Assembly (NCBI GenBank): GCA_019118365.1
Contig: DWZA01000004.1
Location: 1-64,000 of the forward strand
Reading direction: 5' to 3'
Source: Candidatus Lachnoclostridium stercoravium
GTDB taxonomy: Bacteria; Bacillota; Clostridia; Lachnospirales; Lachnospiraceae
Length of the DNA: 64,000 nt
In this document: in pieces, positions 41,992 through 50,820 of the stretch
How positions within the stretch are numbered: position 1 is the first letter of the stretch
Layout of the letters: every line of letters starts with the position of its first letter
Position numbers and translations under genes: made by a program
Notes under the pieces: generated by a model
The model's database searches: none
What the model was told of the DNA's origin: nothing
The model's input: only the letters and a program-made list of their open reading frames with translations

Positions 41992-43395
41992 TTAACGGCT
42001 TTTTAAAATACTCCTGGCAACGCTGATCCCGTTGGCAGACGCCTGCTGCAGTCCGCGGGTAACGGAAGCGCCGTCTCCGATCGCCCGTAAGCCCCGGATA
42101 CTTGTTTCAAAGTCTTTGTTTACCACAACTTTATTAGAATAAAATTTCACCTCTACTCCATAAAGAAGCGTCTCGTCGCTGGCAATGCCCGGCGTCACTT
42201 TGTTCAGAGCCAGAAGCATTTCTTTGATATCCACCATGATCCGATGAGGGAACACAAGGGAAAGATCTCCGGGAACCGCGTCCTTTAAAGTAGGGATCAG
42301 GTTGTTGCGGCACAAACGTTCTTCTGTTGTCCGTCTGCCCCTCTGAAAATCCCCGAAGGTCTGGACAAGGATCTTTCCGTCGCAGAGCATGTTGCTTAGC
42401 TGGGCGATGTGCTTGCCGTATTCGATAGGAGTTTTAAAGGGTTTTGTAAAGTTTTTCGATACCAGGAGCGCAAAATTAGTATTGTGTGTTTTGAACTCCT
42501 TGGATTTATAAGCGTGGCCGTTTACAACAGCAAGGCCGTTTTCATAATATTCCGTAGCCACTTCCCCGGAAGGGTTGGTACAGAAGGTGCGCACCTTATC
42601 GTCAAAAGTCGGGGTATAGTATACAAGCTTCGCCTCGTAAAGGTTTTCGTTTAAGAACTTCATTACCTCATCCCGGACCTCGACCCGCACACCGATATCT
42701 ACAGTTCCTACTTCTGTCTCGATCCCGTGATCGCCGCATATATGGCTGAACCAGTCGGAGCCTTCCCGGCCGATGGCCGCGATCACCTCAGGAGCGTAAT
42801 AGGTTTCGCCTTTATCCGTAACCACGCCCTTCGCCTCTCCATTTTCAATGATGATGTCATTTACCATGGTGTTAAATTCGATGTGGATACCGTTGGAAAG
42901 GAGATGTTCCTGAAGGCGGGTGTAGATTTTATACCCCTCTTCCGTACCAAGGTGGCGGATCGGACATTCGATCAGCTTCAGATTTGCGGTAATAGCCTTG
43001 CGGCGGATCTTTTCGATCTCCTTTTGCTTATCTACGCCGTAGACATTGGTATCTGCTCCGAATTTCAGGTAAATATCGTCGGATTCTTTAATAAGCTCCA
43101 GAGCTTTGTCATATCCCAGGATCTCCGGAAGGTTTCCGCCTACGTCCGGGGAAAGAGAAAGCTTTCCGTCGGAAAAGGCTCCGGCTCCTGCGAATCCGGT
43201 GGTGATGGAACAGGGCTTGCAGCCTACGCACACCTTTGTGGTACGTTTGGGACACACCCGGTTTTCAATGGGACGTCCTTTTTCGATCATAAGGATCTTC
43301 ATATCCGGGCGCTCGTGGATCAGAGTATAAGCGCAGAAAATGCCGGAAGGCCCGGCGCCGATGATGATCACGTCAAACTGGCTTCCAGAATTCAT
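41992..43395 (-). CDS. FAD-dependent oxidoreductase (GidA/HI0933-related family)
   Basis: A 467-residue flavoprotein. The dinucleotide-binding GAGPSGIFCAYTL is at the N-terminus. It is followed by EKGRPIENRVCPKR and a Cys-rich segment (CVGCKPCSITTGFAGAGAFS), which could hold a cluster or metal, and ends with the GDGASVTRGLQQASANGISV FAD motif. Proteins of this shape are annotated as NAD(P)/FAD-dependent oxidoreductases, widespread in gut Clostridia without an assigned substrate. It is transcribed towards the HPr-like gene, with a 170-bp gap containing that gene's promoter. Confidence 0.9.
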   Translation of the reverse strand: MNSGSQFDVIIIGAGPSGIFCAYTLIHERPDMKILMIEKGRPIENRVCPKRTTKVCVGCKPCSITTGFAGAGAFSDGKLSLSPDVGGNLPEILGYDKALELIKESDDIYLKFGADTNVYGVDKQKEIEKIRRKAITANLKLIECPIRHLGTEEGYKIYTRLQEHLLSNGIHIEFNTMVNDIIIENGEAKGVVTDKGETYYAPEVIAAIGREGSDWFSHICGDHGIETEVGTVDIGVRVEVRDEVMKFLNENLYEAKLVYYTPTFDDKVRTFCTNPSGEVATEYYENGLAVVNGHAYKSKEFKTHNTNFALLVSKNFTKPFKTPIEYGKHIAQLSNMLCDGKILVQTFGDFQRGRRTTEERLCRNNLIPTLKDAVPGDLSLVFPHRIMVDIKEMLLALNKVTPGIASDETLLYGVEVKFYSNKVVVNKDFETSIRGLRAIGDGASVTRGLQQASANGISVARSILKSR

Positions 43396-43425
43396 AAGTT
43401 TTCCCCCTTAATCAAAAAATAAATA

Positions 43426-43670
43426 TAACAGTTCAGGACGGCAGGAAAACAGGGGCAAAAACAGGCGTTAAGCTTGCTTATAAGCATGCTTTTGCCCCTG
43501 TTTTCATATCGGATGGACATCCGATGCTTCTTGTCCGGCACGAGGCCGGGCAAGAAGATGTGCCGTCTGCTACGGTCATAGCAAAGACCCAATGCATATT
43601 AGCACAGGAATATAGAAAATACAAGGAAAATCGTAACTTCCCCTGTTTTCCCGCCGTTCTGAACTGTTAC
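43426..43670. repeat. Long copy of the GTAACAG repeat
   Basis: TAACAGTTCAGGACGGC (43426-43442) faces GCCGTTCTGAACTGTTAC (43653-43670). The first half matches the reverse complement of the copy at 31019 closely: AGGGGCAAAAACAGGC, AAGCTTGCTTATAAGCATGC, ATCGGATGGACATCCGAT, the CTTCTTG...CAAGAAG hairpin and GATGTGCCG. About 60 extra bases then precede the right end. It lies between the FAD oxidoreductase and the LacI gene. Confidence 0.85.
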
Positions 43671-43680
43671 GGAAAATCAA

Positions 43681-44793
43681 CTAATAAGCCGTATTTTTTT
43701 CGTGTGCTCGTGAGCCTGAAAGAGCTTCCCGGCAGGGGCCTGTGGAACTGCGGATCAAAAGCTGCGGATCATATTCGATCTTGTTTACCTGAGGGGCAAT
43801 ACGTGCGGATGATCCTTTTTTTTCCTGCTTAGGCTGCTTGCTTAAGATCATGTCAACGGCAGCCTGGGCTCTCAGATGAAGATGATGTTCGATCGTGGTG
43901 ATGGAGGGAATGGACACGTTGCTGACAAAAATGTTATCGAATCCGCATACAGAGTAATCCTGGGGGACAGAAAAACCATTGTCGGACAGGCATCCGATGA
44001 TGCCCAGAGCAGTCATATCATTAACGCCCATCAGGGCTGTTGCAGGGTTGCCTGCGGAAAGAAACTGCGTTGTCAGAGTATAGCCTATTTCGTATTCATA
44101 AGGCGTAGAGCTGGAATCGGATTCATCTAAATGGCTGTCAGAAAAAATATAGAGATTTTTTTCATATCCAGCTTCTTTTAAAGCATATTTCAAGCCTTCC
44201 AGACGCTGTCTGCGGGCAAGGCTCACGTTGTTAAGAGGAGTGGAGAAGAAAGCAAAATGTGTATGTTTTAAAGACAGCAGATATTCGCCCATGATGATCC
44301 CAGCCTTCACGTTGTTCAGTTCAATGGAAGGAATCGTGAGATCTTCATTCTTTTCTCCGATCAGCACGATAGGCACAGAAAGGGAAAGCTGTTCTACCAG
44401 CTGGGGATAACTGGGGATAAATGTAAAGATGATGCCGGCAAACCTGGATTTGGAAAAATAATCCAGGTAATAAGCTTCGTATTCTTTGTTTCGGGAAGTG
44501 TTGCACAGCAGGATCTTGTATCCCTGAGTCAACGCATATTTCTCAATGGCAGATGTAAGCTGAGTATAGTAAGGATTTGATAATGTAGGTATAAAAACGG
44601 CGATGAGATTACGGTCCATCGCCGTTATATTTTGAGCGGGCAGGACATATCCTAATTGCCTGGCGGCGTCAAGGACCCGGTTTTTCGTTTCTTCGCTGAA
44701 AGAAGGGCCGATCTTATTATTTAAAACCATAGATACTGTGGCCTGAGAAACGCCGGCCAGGCGCGCCACATCAGTAGAAGTAACTTTTTTCAT
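43681..44793 (-). CDS. LacI-family transcriptional regulator
   Basis: A protein of about 370 residues starting at ATG 44793 (MKKVTSTDVARLAGVSQATV), with GAGGTG just upstream. The N-terminal LacI HTH and hinge (ARQLGYVLPAQN) are followed by the periplasmic-binding-type sensor domain (NLIAVFIPTLSNPYYTQLTS; NDMTALGIIGCLSDNG; VCGFDNIFVSNVSIPSITTI). It is divergent from the TctCBA transporter operon and probably represses it in response to the transported acid or a catabolic intermediate. The last 30 residues (CREALSGSRAHEKNTAY) extend past the usual end, and the gene stops 11 bp from the repeat. Confidence 0.92.
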   Translation of the reverse strand: MKKVTSTDVARLAGVSQATVSMVLNNKIGPSFSEETKNRVLDAARQLGYVLPAQNITAMDRNLIAVFIPTLSNPYYTQLTSAIEKYALTQGYKILLCNTSRNKEYEAYYLDYFSKSRFAGIIFTFIPSYPQLVEQLSLSVPIVLIGEKNEDLTIPSIELNNVKAGIIMGEYLLSLKHTHFAFFSTPLNNVSLARRQRLEGLKYALKEAGYEKNLYIFSDSHLDESDSSSTPYEYEIGYTLTTQFLSAGNPATALMGVNDMTALGIIGCLSDNGFSVPQDYSVCGFDNIFVSNVSIPSITTIEHHLHLRAQAAVDMILSKQPKQEKKGSSARIAPQVNKIEYDPQLLIRSSTGPCREALSGSRAHEKNTAY

Positions 44794-44825
44794 AGAACAC
44801 CTCATAGGGATTAATATTTATAAAT

Positions 44826-44862
44826 TTATTAATATTATAAATGAAGGAAGAAATGTAGTCAA
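44826..44862 (-). promoter_or_regulatory. LacI gene promoter with overlapping candidate operator
   Basis: On the minus strand, TTGACT (44857-44862), a 17-bp spacer, and TATAAT (44834-44839). TTATTAATATTAT (44826-44838) covers the -10. The same 13 bases recur at 45003-45015 near the tct gene start, a shared site expected for autoregulation plus operon control. Confidence 0.6.
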
Positions 44863-44936
44863 TCGCTAAAGAAAAATTGTGGAATATGAATAAAAGTCGT
44901 AGAGAATATTTGTATAATTGTGCAAACAGAACAAGG

Positions 44937-45015
44937 TTGACAAATAATATTAATGATGATATTATGAAGATGTAAATAATATTAATTAAAATAAAAGAAA
45001 AATTATTAATATTAT
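44937..45015 (+). promoter_or_regulatory. Promoter and candidate operators of the TctCBA operon
   Basis: TTGACA (44937-44942), a 17-bp spacer, and TATTAT (44960-44965). ATAATAT (44944-44950) and ATATTAT (44959-44965) form an inverted repeat over the spacer and -10. TTATTAATATTAT at 45003-45015 is the copy shared with the LacI promoter. The sites lack the CG centre usual for LacI-family operators, so the assignment is tentative. Confidence 0.6.
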
Positions 45016-45046
45016 TAATAAAAATAAATTAAAAGGAGAGGGTAAA

Positions 45047-46075
45047 ATGAAGAAAACATGGAAGAAACTTGCTGCATTAGGATTAGGCTTATTACTGCTT
45101 ACAGCATGCGGAACTGGAGGACAGAGCAGCGCCGAGGCAGAAGGAAGCGGCGGACAGGCACAGAGTGAGGAAGCAAAGACTACTGATTTTCCAAAGACGC
45201 AGATCAACATGATCGTTCAGTCCAGCCCTGGAGGACTTTCCGACCAGGTTTCCAAAGAAACAGGCGATCTGATGGGACAGGTATTGGGAGAGACAGTTAT
45301 CTGTCAGTATAAACCAGGCGGAAGCGGCGCTGTGGGAATGTCCTTTGTACAGGCCAGTAAGCCGGATGGATATACGATTGGCCATACTCCTTTGGAACTG
45401 GTAATGTTAAAGCCGCTGGGCTATGCGGATCTGGAACCGGATGATCTGACGCTTCTGGGAAGGGCTTATACTACATGCGGAGCTTTGGCGGTTAAAGGAG
45501 ACGAAGATCGTTTCTCTACGATTGAAGAATTTGTTGAGTATGCAAAGGCTCATCCGGGCGAAGTAGCGGTAGGAAACGCAGGAACAGGTTCGATCTGGCA
45601 TGTGGGCGCAGTAGGATTTGAGCAGGCAGCAGGAGTTACCTTTAACCATGTACCGTTTGACGGAGCAAGCAAAGCGATCGCGGCTCTTATGGGCGGACAC
45701 ATCGACGCAGTGGTGAGCGCTCCGATCGAGCTGATCTCCGGAGTGCAGGGAAATGAAGTAAAGGTTCTGGTTACTATGGGAGAAGAGCGTTCAAATGCGT
45801 TCCCGGATGTTCCTACCTGCCAGGAAAGCAATATTGATTACGTACTGCTCCACTGGGGCGGATTTGCAGCTCCTAAGGGCCTGCCGGAAGATGTGAAGGA
45901 AATCCTGCAGAACGCTCTGAAGGAGGCGGTCGAGTCAGAAGAATATGATGCGTTTATGAAAGAAAGGGGCATGGAACCTGCATTTATGTGCGGCGAGGAA
46001 TACGATGCGTTTATTGCAGAGCAGACAGAATTCCTTGGAGGACTGGTAGATGCGGCTGGACTCAGGAGCGAATAG
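45047..46075 (+). CDS. Tripartite tricarboxylate transporter substrate-binding lipoprotein (TctC/Bug family)
   Basis: A 342-residue protein with a lipoprotein signal: KKTWKKLAALGLGLLLLTAC with lipid-attached Cys21, then a Gly/Ser/Glu-rich linker. The binding domain shows INMIVQSSPGGLSDQVSKET, YKPGGSGAVGMSFV, HPGEVAVGNAGTGSIWHVGA and FNHVPFDGASKAIAALMGGH, all TctC/Bug signatures. It captures a carboxylated substrate outside the membrane and passes it to TctA/TctB encoded downstream. AAAAGGAGAGGG precedes the start. Confidence 0.95.
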   Translation: MKKTWKKLAALGLGLLLLTACGTGGQSSAEAEGSGGQAQSEEAKTTDFPKTQINMIVQSSPGGLSDQVSKETGDLMGQVLGETVICQYKPGGSGAVGMSFVQASKPDGYTIGHTPLELVMLKPLGYADLEPDDLTLLGRAYTTCGALAVKGDEDRFSTIEEFVEYAKAHPGEVAVGNAGTGSIWHVGAVGFEQAAGVTFNHVPFDGASKAIAALMGGHIDAVVSAPIELISGVQGNEVKVLVTMGEERSNAFPDVPTCQESNIDYVLLHWGGFAAPKGLPEDVKEILQNALKEAVESEEYDAFMKERGMEPAFMCGEEYDAFIAEQTEFLGGLVDAAGLRSE

Positions 46076-46119
46076 TTCCGGTTCATCACCAAGTATTATT
46101 TAAGTAGGAGGAAAAAGGA

Positions 46120-46560
46120 ATGGCTGGAGAAATGATCATTTCAATCGTAACGATCATCCTTTGTGCGGCAGCTTATGTCAATGCCTTTACTTTTCCCGGC
46201 GGGACGTCTGACGGCGTCCCCGGAGCCGGAGTATTTCCCCAGGCGCTCTGCGCGATCATTATTGCACTCAACGTGATCCTGATCATCCTGGAAATGATGA
46301 AAAAGGATAAGAAACAGAGGGGGCCAATGACGGAAGAACATAAAGACGGGCTGAAACGTATGGTTATGATGGTAGCTGCAACAGCGGCTCTGGTTATCTT
46401 GTGGGGAATGGTACACTTTATCATTCTGTGCAGCCTGTATCTGATCGTCATAGGACTGATACTCAGACAAAACATGAAGACGTTTATACCGGGAGCGATC
46501 GTCAGCGCTGTTCTGGTGTTCTTCATTTTCCAAAATGTACTCAATGTAATGTTAAGTTAG
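46120..46560 (+). CDS. Tripartite tricarboxylate transporter small membrane subunit (TctB)
   Basis: A 146-residue protein with four membrane helices (about 4-22, 38-55, 80-100, 110-143) and the TctB layout, including the conserved AFTFPGGTSDGVPGAGVFPQ segment after helix 1. TctB is the small subunit needed for transport by the large TctA subunit. It lies 45 bp after the binding protein and 19 bp before TctA, with AGGAGG before the ATG. Confidence 0.9.
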   Translation: MAGEMIISIVTIILCAAAYVNAFTFPGGTSDGVPGAGVFPQALCAIIIALNVILIILEMMKKDKKQRGPMTEEHKDGLKRMVMMVAATAALVILWGMVHFIILCSLYLIVIGLILRQNMKTFIPGAIVSAVLVFFIFQNVLNVMLS

Positions 46561-46578
46561 GAAGGGAGGTAATCAAAG

Positions 46579-48060
46579 ATGATCACAGAAGCATTAATGG
46601 CGATCCTGGATCCGTCCGTATTGTTTTTTATGCTGGTCGGAGTTGTGGTCGGAGCGATCATAGGCGCCCTTCCGGGACTGTCTGTAGTTATGGCGATCTC
46701 GATCCTGACGCCTATTACGTTTGGCCTTGAGCCGGCGCAGGGTCTGGCAATGCTGATGGGTGTTTATAACTCCGGCGTATGGGCTGGAGGAATTTCGGCG
46801 ATCCTGGTCAATACACCTGGAACCCCGGCGTCTATCATGACAGTTTTGGATGGTTATGCCATGACAAAGAGGGGAGAAGCGGGGCTGGCTCTGGGGATCA
46901 ATGTGATCTATTCCGCTATCGGCGGCCTGATCAGTACGGTATTTCTGATGTTCGCGGCGTTTCCGATCGCAAGGTTTGCCCTGCGCTTCGGCCCGGCAGA
47001 GTATTTTGCGCTGGCGCTGTTCGGTCTGTCCATGATCATTGGAATTTCAGAAAAATCTGTACTGAAAGGGATTATGATGGGCTGCCTCGGCTTCCTTATG
47101 GCTACCGTTGGCCTGGATTCCATGTATGCGTACCCAAGATATACTTTCGGGGTAGTAGATCTGCTTCAGGGAATTTCCTACGTTCCGGTTATGATCGGAT
47201 TGTTTGGCTTTGGAGAAGTTCTTGCTCAGGTTTATGAAAATAAGAAGAGCGAGCGGATAGTAGAACACAGAAAGATCGGAAGGATCATACCTACCTTTAA
47301 AATGTTTAAAGATCTGGCTCCTATGACAACGCTGGCAGCGCTGATCTCCGTGATTATCGGAGCTATCCCAGGGGCCGGAGGCGATATTGCTTCCATCATC
47401 TGCTGGGATCAGGGACGGAAGATATCCAAAGACAGAGAAAATTATGGAAAAGGTTCGGCAGAAGGCCTTGCTGTTACCTGTACTGCTAATAACGGTATTA
47501 TCGGCGGCGCTATGACGACCATGCTGACTCTTGGTATTCCAGGAGACGGAGTAACGGCGGTTCTGATCGGTTCCCTTATGATGTACGGTATGCAGCCGGG
47601 ACCGATGATGTTTATCGAGAATCAATCCTTTGTATATCAGCTGATGATTATGATGATCGTAGCAAACCTGATGTTTTTGGTATTTGGCCTTCTTACTTCA
47701 AAGGCAGCGGCAAATATCCTGAATATTAAAGAACAGTATGTATGGGTAGGTATCGTTATTTTATCGATCGTAGGCTCTTATGCGATCAATAACTCAGTAT
47801 TCGACGTGATCATCATGTTTGTATGCGGCGTGCTGGGATTTATTCTGAAACAGTTTGATTTTCCGCTGCCGCCGATCATCCTGGGCCTGATCCTGGGGCC
47901 GATGGCAGAATCGAACTTAAGAAGGGCTCTGGCGCTGTCGTCCGGGGATTACCTTATTTTTGTAGGAAGTCCGATCTCGATCGTTCTTCTTGTTCTTACC
48001 GCCCTTGCTTTGATCGGGCCGGTGCTTATGAAGAAAAGAAAACAGCAGACAGAGTCGTAA
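46579..48060 (+). CDS. Tripartite tricarboxylate transporter large membrane subunit (TctA)
   Basis: A 493-residue protein with about twelve membrane helices. TctA signatures are GALPGLSVVMAISILTPITF, VWAGGISAILVNTPGTPASI, then IGAIPGAGGDIASIICWDQG and TLGIPGDGVTAVLIG. It forms the channel with TctB and uses an ion gradient. The substrate is unknown, but the kinase, isomerase, aldolase and oxidoreductase genes downstream suggest a sugar acid. GGGAGG precedes the start. Confidence 0.95.
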   Translation: MITEALMAILDPSVLFFMLVGVVVGAIIGALPGLSVVMAISILTPITFGLEPAQGLAMLMGVYNSGVWAGGISAILVNTPGTPASIMTVLDGYAMTKRGEAGLALGINVIYSAIGGLISTVFLMFAAFPIARFALRFGPAEYFALALFGLSMIIGISEKSVLKGIMMGCLGFLMATVGLDSMYAYPRYTFGVVDLLQGISYVPVMIGLFGFGEVLAQVYENKKSERIVEHRKIGRIIPTFKMFKDLAPMTTLAALISVIIGAIPGAGGDIASIICWDQGRKISKDRENYGKGSAEGLAVTCTANNGIIGGAMTTMLTLGIPGDGVTAVLIGSLMMYGMQPGPMMFIENQSFVYQLMIMMIVANLMFLVFGLLTSKAAANILNIKEQYVWVGIVILSIVGSYAINNSVFDVIIMFVCGVLGFILKQFDFPLPPIILGLILGPMAESNLRRALALSSGDYLIFVGSPISIVLLVLTALALIGPVLMKKRKQQTES

Positions 48061-48078
48061 AAATGTAGGAGGTTCGTG

Positions 48079-49071
48079 ATGAATGTAAAAAATCCTGGTG
48101 GAAAGATCATTTCCATAGGCGAGCTTCTGGTGGAATTTATTCCTGTGAAGCCAGATCTGCGCCTGTACGAGGAAGGAAGTATTTTGAAAACGGCCAGCGG
48201 CTCTTCGGGAATCTTTGCCTGCGCCAACGCAAAGATCTGTGACCGGGCTGCATTTATTGGAAAGATCGGCAGCGATCCCCTTAGCCGTTTTGTGTTTGAT
48301 GTAATGAAACGGGAAGGCGTAGATATATCCAGAGTGGTAACGGGAGAAGGACAGATCGGTCTGGCTTTCCTGGAAAATCTTGAACATGGGCGTAATTTTG
48401 AATATTACAGAAATAAATCCGCAGGCAGCCGGTTCAGCCCGGAAGACGTTGACGACGAATATATAAAGAATGCCAGCGCCATCCACTATTCCGGCATGCT
48501 TTTGGAACTGAGCGACAGCATGAGAGAGGCCTGCAGAAAATGCGTCAGGATCGCGAAAGAGGCGGGGGTCATGGTTTCCTTTGATCCGAATATCCGCAAA
48601 GAGGTTATGACAAGCGACGATGCAAAGAAGCGTCTTTATGAAGGGATCGAAACGGCGGACATTATTGCTCCGACGCTGGAAGAAGCCCGCTTTATCACAG
48701 GGCTGGAAGATGAGATGGATATTTTGAGGGAACTCCATTCCAGAGGCCCGAAGATAATTGCGCTTACAAAGGATAAGGACGGAGCGGTTTTAAGCGATGG
48801 AAGCCAGGTGATATGGGTAGGAGGCACAAACGTAACTGCGATCGATCCTACCGGGGCGGGTGATACCTTTGCTTCTATGCTGATCTATGGCATACAGGAG
48901 GGCTGGGATCTGGAAAAGATCGCTGTCTACTGCAACTGCGCCGGAGGACTGGCGGTGACTAAGCAGGGATCGATCGGACGGGCGCTTCCGACAATGGAAG
49001 AGGTAGAAAGAATGGTATCGCAGGTCAGCCTGGATATCAGGAAAGAAACGATCAGCGCCGGAAGCCTTTGA
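48079..49071 (+). CDS. PfkB-family sugar kinase
   Basis: A protein of about 330 residues from ATG 48079 (TAGGAGG upstream). PfkB motifs include ISIGELLVEFIPV, the SSGIFACANAKICDRAAFIG region with GKIGSDPLSRFVFD, and the ATP/anion-hole signature IDPTGAGDTFASMLIYG with catalytic Asp. The N-terminal region and length are like 2-keto-3-deoxygluconate or related kinases. It probably phosphorylates a catabolic intermediate of the substrate imported by TctCBA; which one cannot be seen. Confidence 0.92.
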   Translation: MNVKNPGGKIISIGELLVEFIPVKPDLRLYEEGSILKTASGSSGIFACANAKICDRAAFIGKIGSDPLSRFVFDVMKREGVDISRVVTGEGQIGLAFLENLEHGRNFEYYRNKSAGSRFSPEDVDDEYIKNASAIHYSGMLLELSDSMREACRKCVRIAKEAGVMVSFDPNIRKEVMTSDDAKKRLYEGIETADIIAPTLEEARFITGLEDEMDILRELHSRGPKIIALTKDKDGAVLSDGSQVIWVGGTNVTAIDPTGAGDTFASMLIYGIQEGWDLEKIAVYCNCAGGLAVTKQGSIGRALPTMEEVERMVSQVSLDIRKETISAGSL

Positions 49072-49113
49072 CTGGCACCCGGATGAAAAAACATTTCGCA
49101 GGAGGAAAAAAGG

Positions 49114-49983
49114 ATGAAAAGATTAACTGCCTGGAACGGAATAGATACAGGACTTGGCCTGGCCTCCAATACTTATAAGCAGGTGCTGATGTCTGGAGAG
49201 ATGACGATAAAGGAACTGATCTGCTGGGCGGCAGGAAGGGGATTTTCCTGGGTAGAAGTCCGCGATCCGGATGTGACGATGACCAGGGACGAGCTGGAAG
49301 GCATAAAGCGTCTGGCAGACAGCCTTAAGATAAGGATCCACTATTCCTGGGACAATAAAGATACCCTGAAAGAGGATGAAACGTTTTATCAGGGAATGGA
49401 AAACGCAGCTCTTTTCGGCCCCGGCACTTGCTGCAGGGTGCTGATCGCCCAGGAAACCGTACGAGGGAGAAAAGGCTACAGCAAAGAAGAAGTGGAAAAG
49501 ATCCTGCCGGTAGTGGAAAAATATGTAAAACAGTCAAAAGAACTGGGGATCTGGCTTTGTTTTGAAAATTCCATGGAGCCGATCCGAGGGGACGGCGCGG
49601 AGTACTTTGGGATGAGCGAACTTCTGGAAAAATGTCAGGAAATGTGCGTGACCTTTGACGCTGCGAATGCAACAAACTGCACGACGTGCATCAATCCGAC
49701 TGAGGAGCAGCTGCTGGAATATTATAACAGATTTTCGGAAAGGATCTTCTACTTTCACCTGAAGGTAACAAAGAACCATCAGCTTTTGGATACCGTAGAA
49801 CGGGAAGGGGATTTTCATGTAGAAAACCTGTTCCAGGCATTCTCTTCCAACAAAGATATGAAGATCTGTCTGGAGATCCCGCAGCAGCCGGATCTTAGAA
49901 AGATGACAGCAGCAGTAGAAAGAAGCCTGGAAGTTCTGGAAGAGATTCAAAAGCAGCAGGACGCAGATCAATGCTGCAGTTAA
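49114..49983 (+). CDS. Sugar phosphate isomerase/epimerase (TIM barrel)
   Basis: A 289-residue AP-endonuclease-2-like TIM barrel. Metal-ligand segments are visible: WVEVRDPD (strand 2), LCFENSMEPIRGDGAEYFGM (Glu on strand 5), VTFDAANATNCTTCINPTEE (Asp on strand 6) and YFHLKVTKN (His on strand 7), ending with KICLEIPQQPD. The family interconverts ketoses, epimers or inosose-type compounds with a divalent metal. The CTTC pair is unusual. AGGAGG precedes the start. It is the second catabolic gene after the PfkB kinase. Confidence 0.85.
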   Translation: MKRLTAWNGIDTGLGLASNTYKQVLMSGEMTIKELICWAAGRGFSWVEVRDPDVTMTRDELEGIKRLADSLKIRIHYSWDNKDTLKEDETFYQGMENAALFGPGTCCRVLIAQETVRGRKGYSKEEVEKILPVVEKYVKQSKELGIWLCFENSMEPIRGDGAEYFGMSELLEKCQEMCVTFDAANATNCTTCINPTEEQLLEYYNRFSERIFYFHLKVTKNHQLLDTVEREGDFHVENLFQAFSSNKDMKICLEIPQQPDLRKMTAAVERSLEVLEEIQKQQDADQCCS

Positions 49984-50013
49984 CAGGCGGCTGTCTGTGA
50001 AAGGAGAAAAATT

Positions 50014-50787
50014 ATGGAAATAGCAGCAATAAAAGAACGGCTGAAACAGGGAGGGAGAGTAACTGGAACCATGGTTACAGTCTTCCAGAATCCGGATATT
50101 GTAAAAATGCTGAAAGTGTGCGGTTTTGACTATATACTGATCGATTGTGAGCACGGCTGCTTTGACTACAGCGAAGCAGCCAGGCTGATCGGCGTAGCAA
50201 GAGCGGTAGGCATGGCTGCGATCGTGCGTATTCCGGAGATACGCAGAGAACCTGTTCTAAAATATATGGAAATGGGCGCGGACGGCCTGCTGCTTCCCGG
50301 TACAGAAACAAAGGAAGAAGCAGAACTTCTTGTAAGATATTCTAAATATGCTCCAATGGGAGAAAGGGGCGTTTCATTTTCCAGGCCTCATACTGGATAT
50401 GAGAAGATCAATAGCCATGAATATATGGAAAGCTCGAACAGGGATACTATGCTTATCTGTCAGATCGAATCGAAAAAGGGTGTGGACAACATCGAAGAGA
50501 TCATTGCTACAGAAGGGATCGACGCTGCTCTGGTAGGCCCGAACGATATGTCTCAGGATTATGGGATCCTTGGGGATTACTATGCTCCGGTTATGACGGA
50601 AGCATATGATAAAGTCCTGACGGCGGCAAAGAAGGCTGGAAAAGTTGCCGGAGTTCATTTTGGAAAGAAGGAGTTTTTGGAAAAGCTTATCAAAGACGGA
50701 TATCAGCTGACGATGTGCGGAGCCGACGTAAGCTTTTTGATGGATGGAGCGAGAAATGTGATATCTTATCTGTCTCAGATCAGATAA
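50014..50787 (+). CDS. HpcH/HpaI-type class II aldolase
   Basis: A 257-residue TIM barrel of the HpcH/HpaI family. Motifs include FDYILIDCEHGCFDYSEAAR, then VRIPEIRREPVLKYMEMGAD, GLLLPGTETKEEAELLVRYS and the metal-binding ICQIESKKGVDNIEEI plus GPNDMSQDYG. These enzymes cleave 2-keto-3-deoxy acids (such as 2-keto-3-deoxyglucarate) into pyruvate and an aldehyde. Together with the PfkB kinase this points to sugar-acid breakdown. AAAGGAG precedes the start. Confidence 0.93.
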   Translation: MEIAAIKERLKQGGRVTGTMVTVFQNPDIVKMLKVCGFDYILIDCEHGCFDYSEAARLIGVARAVGMAAIVRIPEIRREPVLKYMEMGADGLLLPGTETKEEAELLVRYSKYAPMGERGVSFSRPHTGYEKINSHEYMESSNRDTMLICQIESKKGVDNIEEIIATEGIDAALVGPNDMSQDYGILGDYYAPVMTEAYDKVLTAAKKAGKVAGVHFGKKEFLEKLIKDGYQLTMCGADVSFLMDGARNVISYLSQIR

Positions 50788-50820
50788 GATAAGAGGCAGC
50801 AAAAAGGAGGATCATAAAAT

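Noticed and set aside
42727..43422. 231-residue open frame opposite the FAD oxidoreductase
   Set aside because: It lies wholly antisense to a gene with complete FAD motifs, has no ribosome binding site and no recognisable domain.
43392..43592. 66-residue open frame on the minus strand
   Set aside because: It is repeat sequence read through, matching the frame at 31096. It has no independent evidence of coding.
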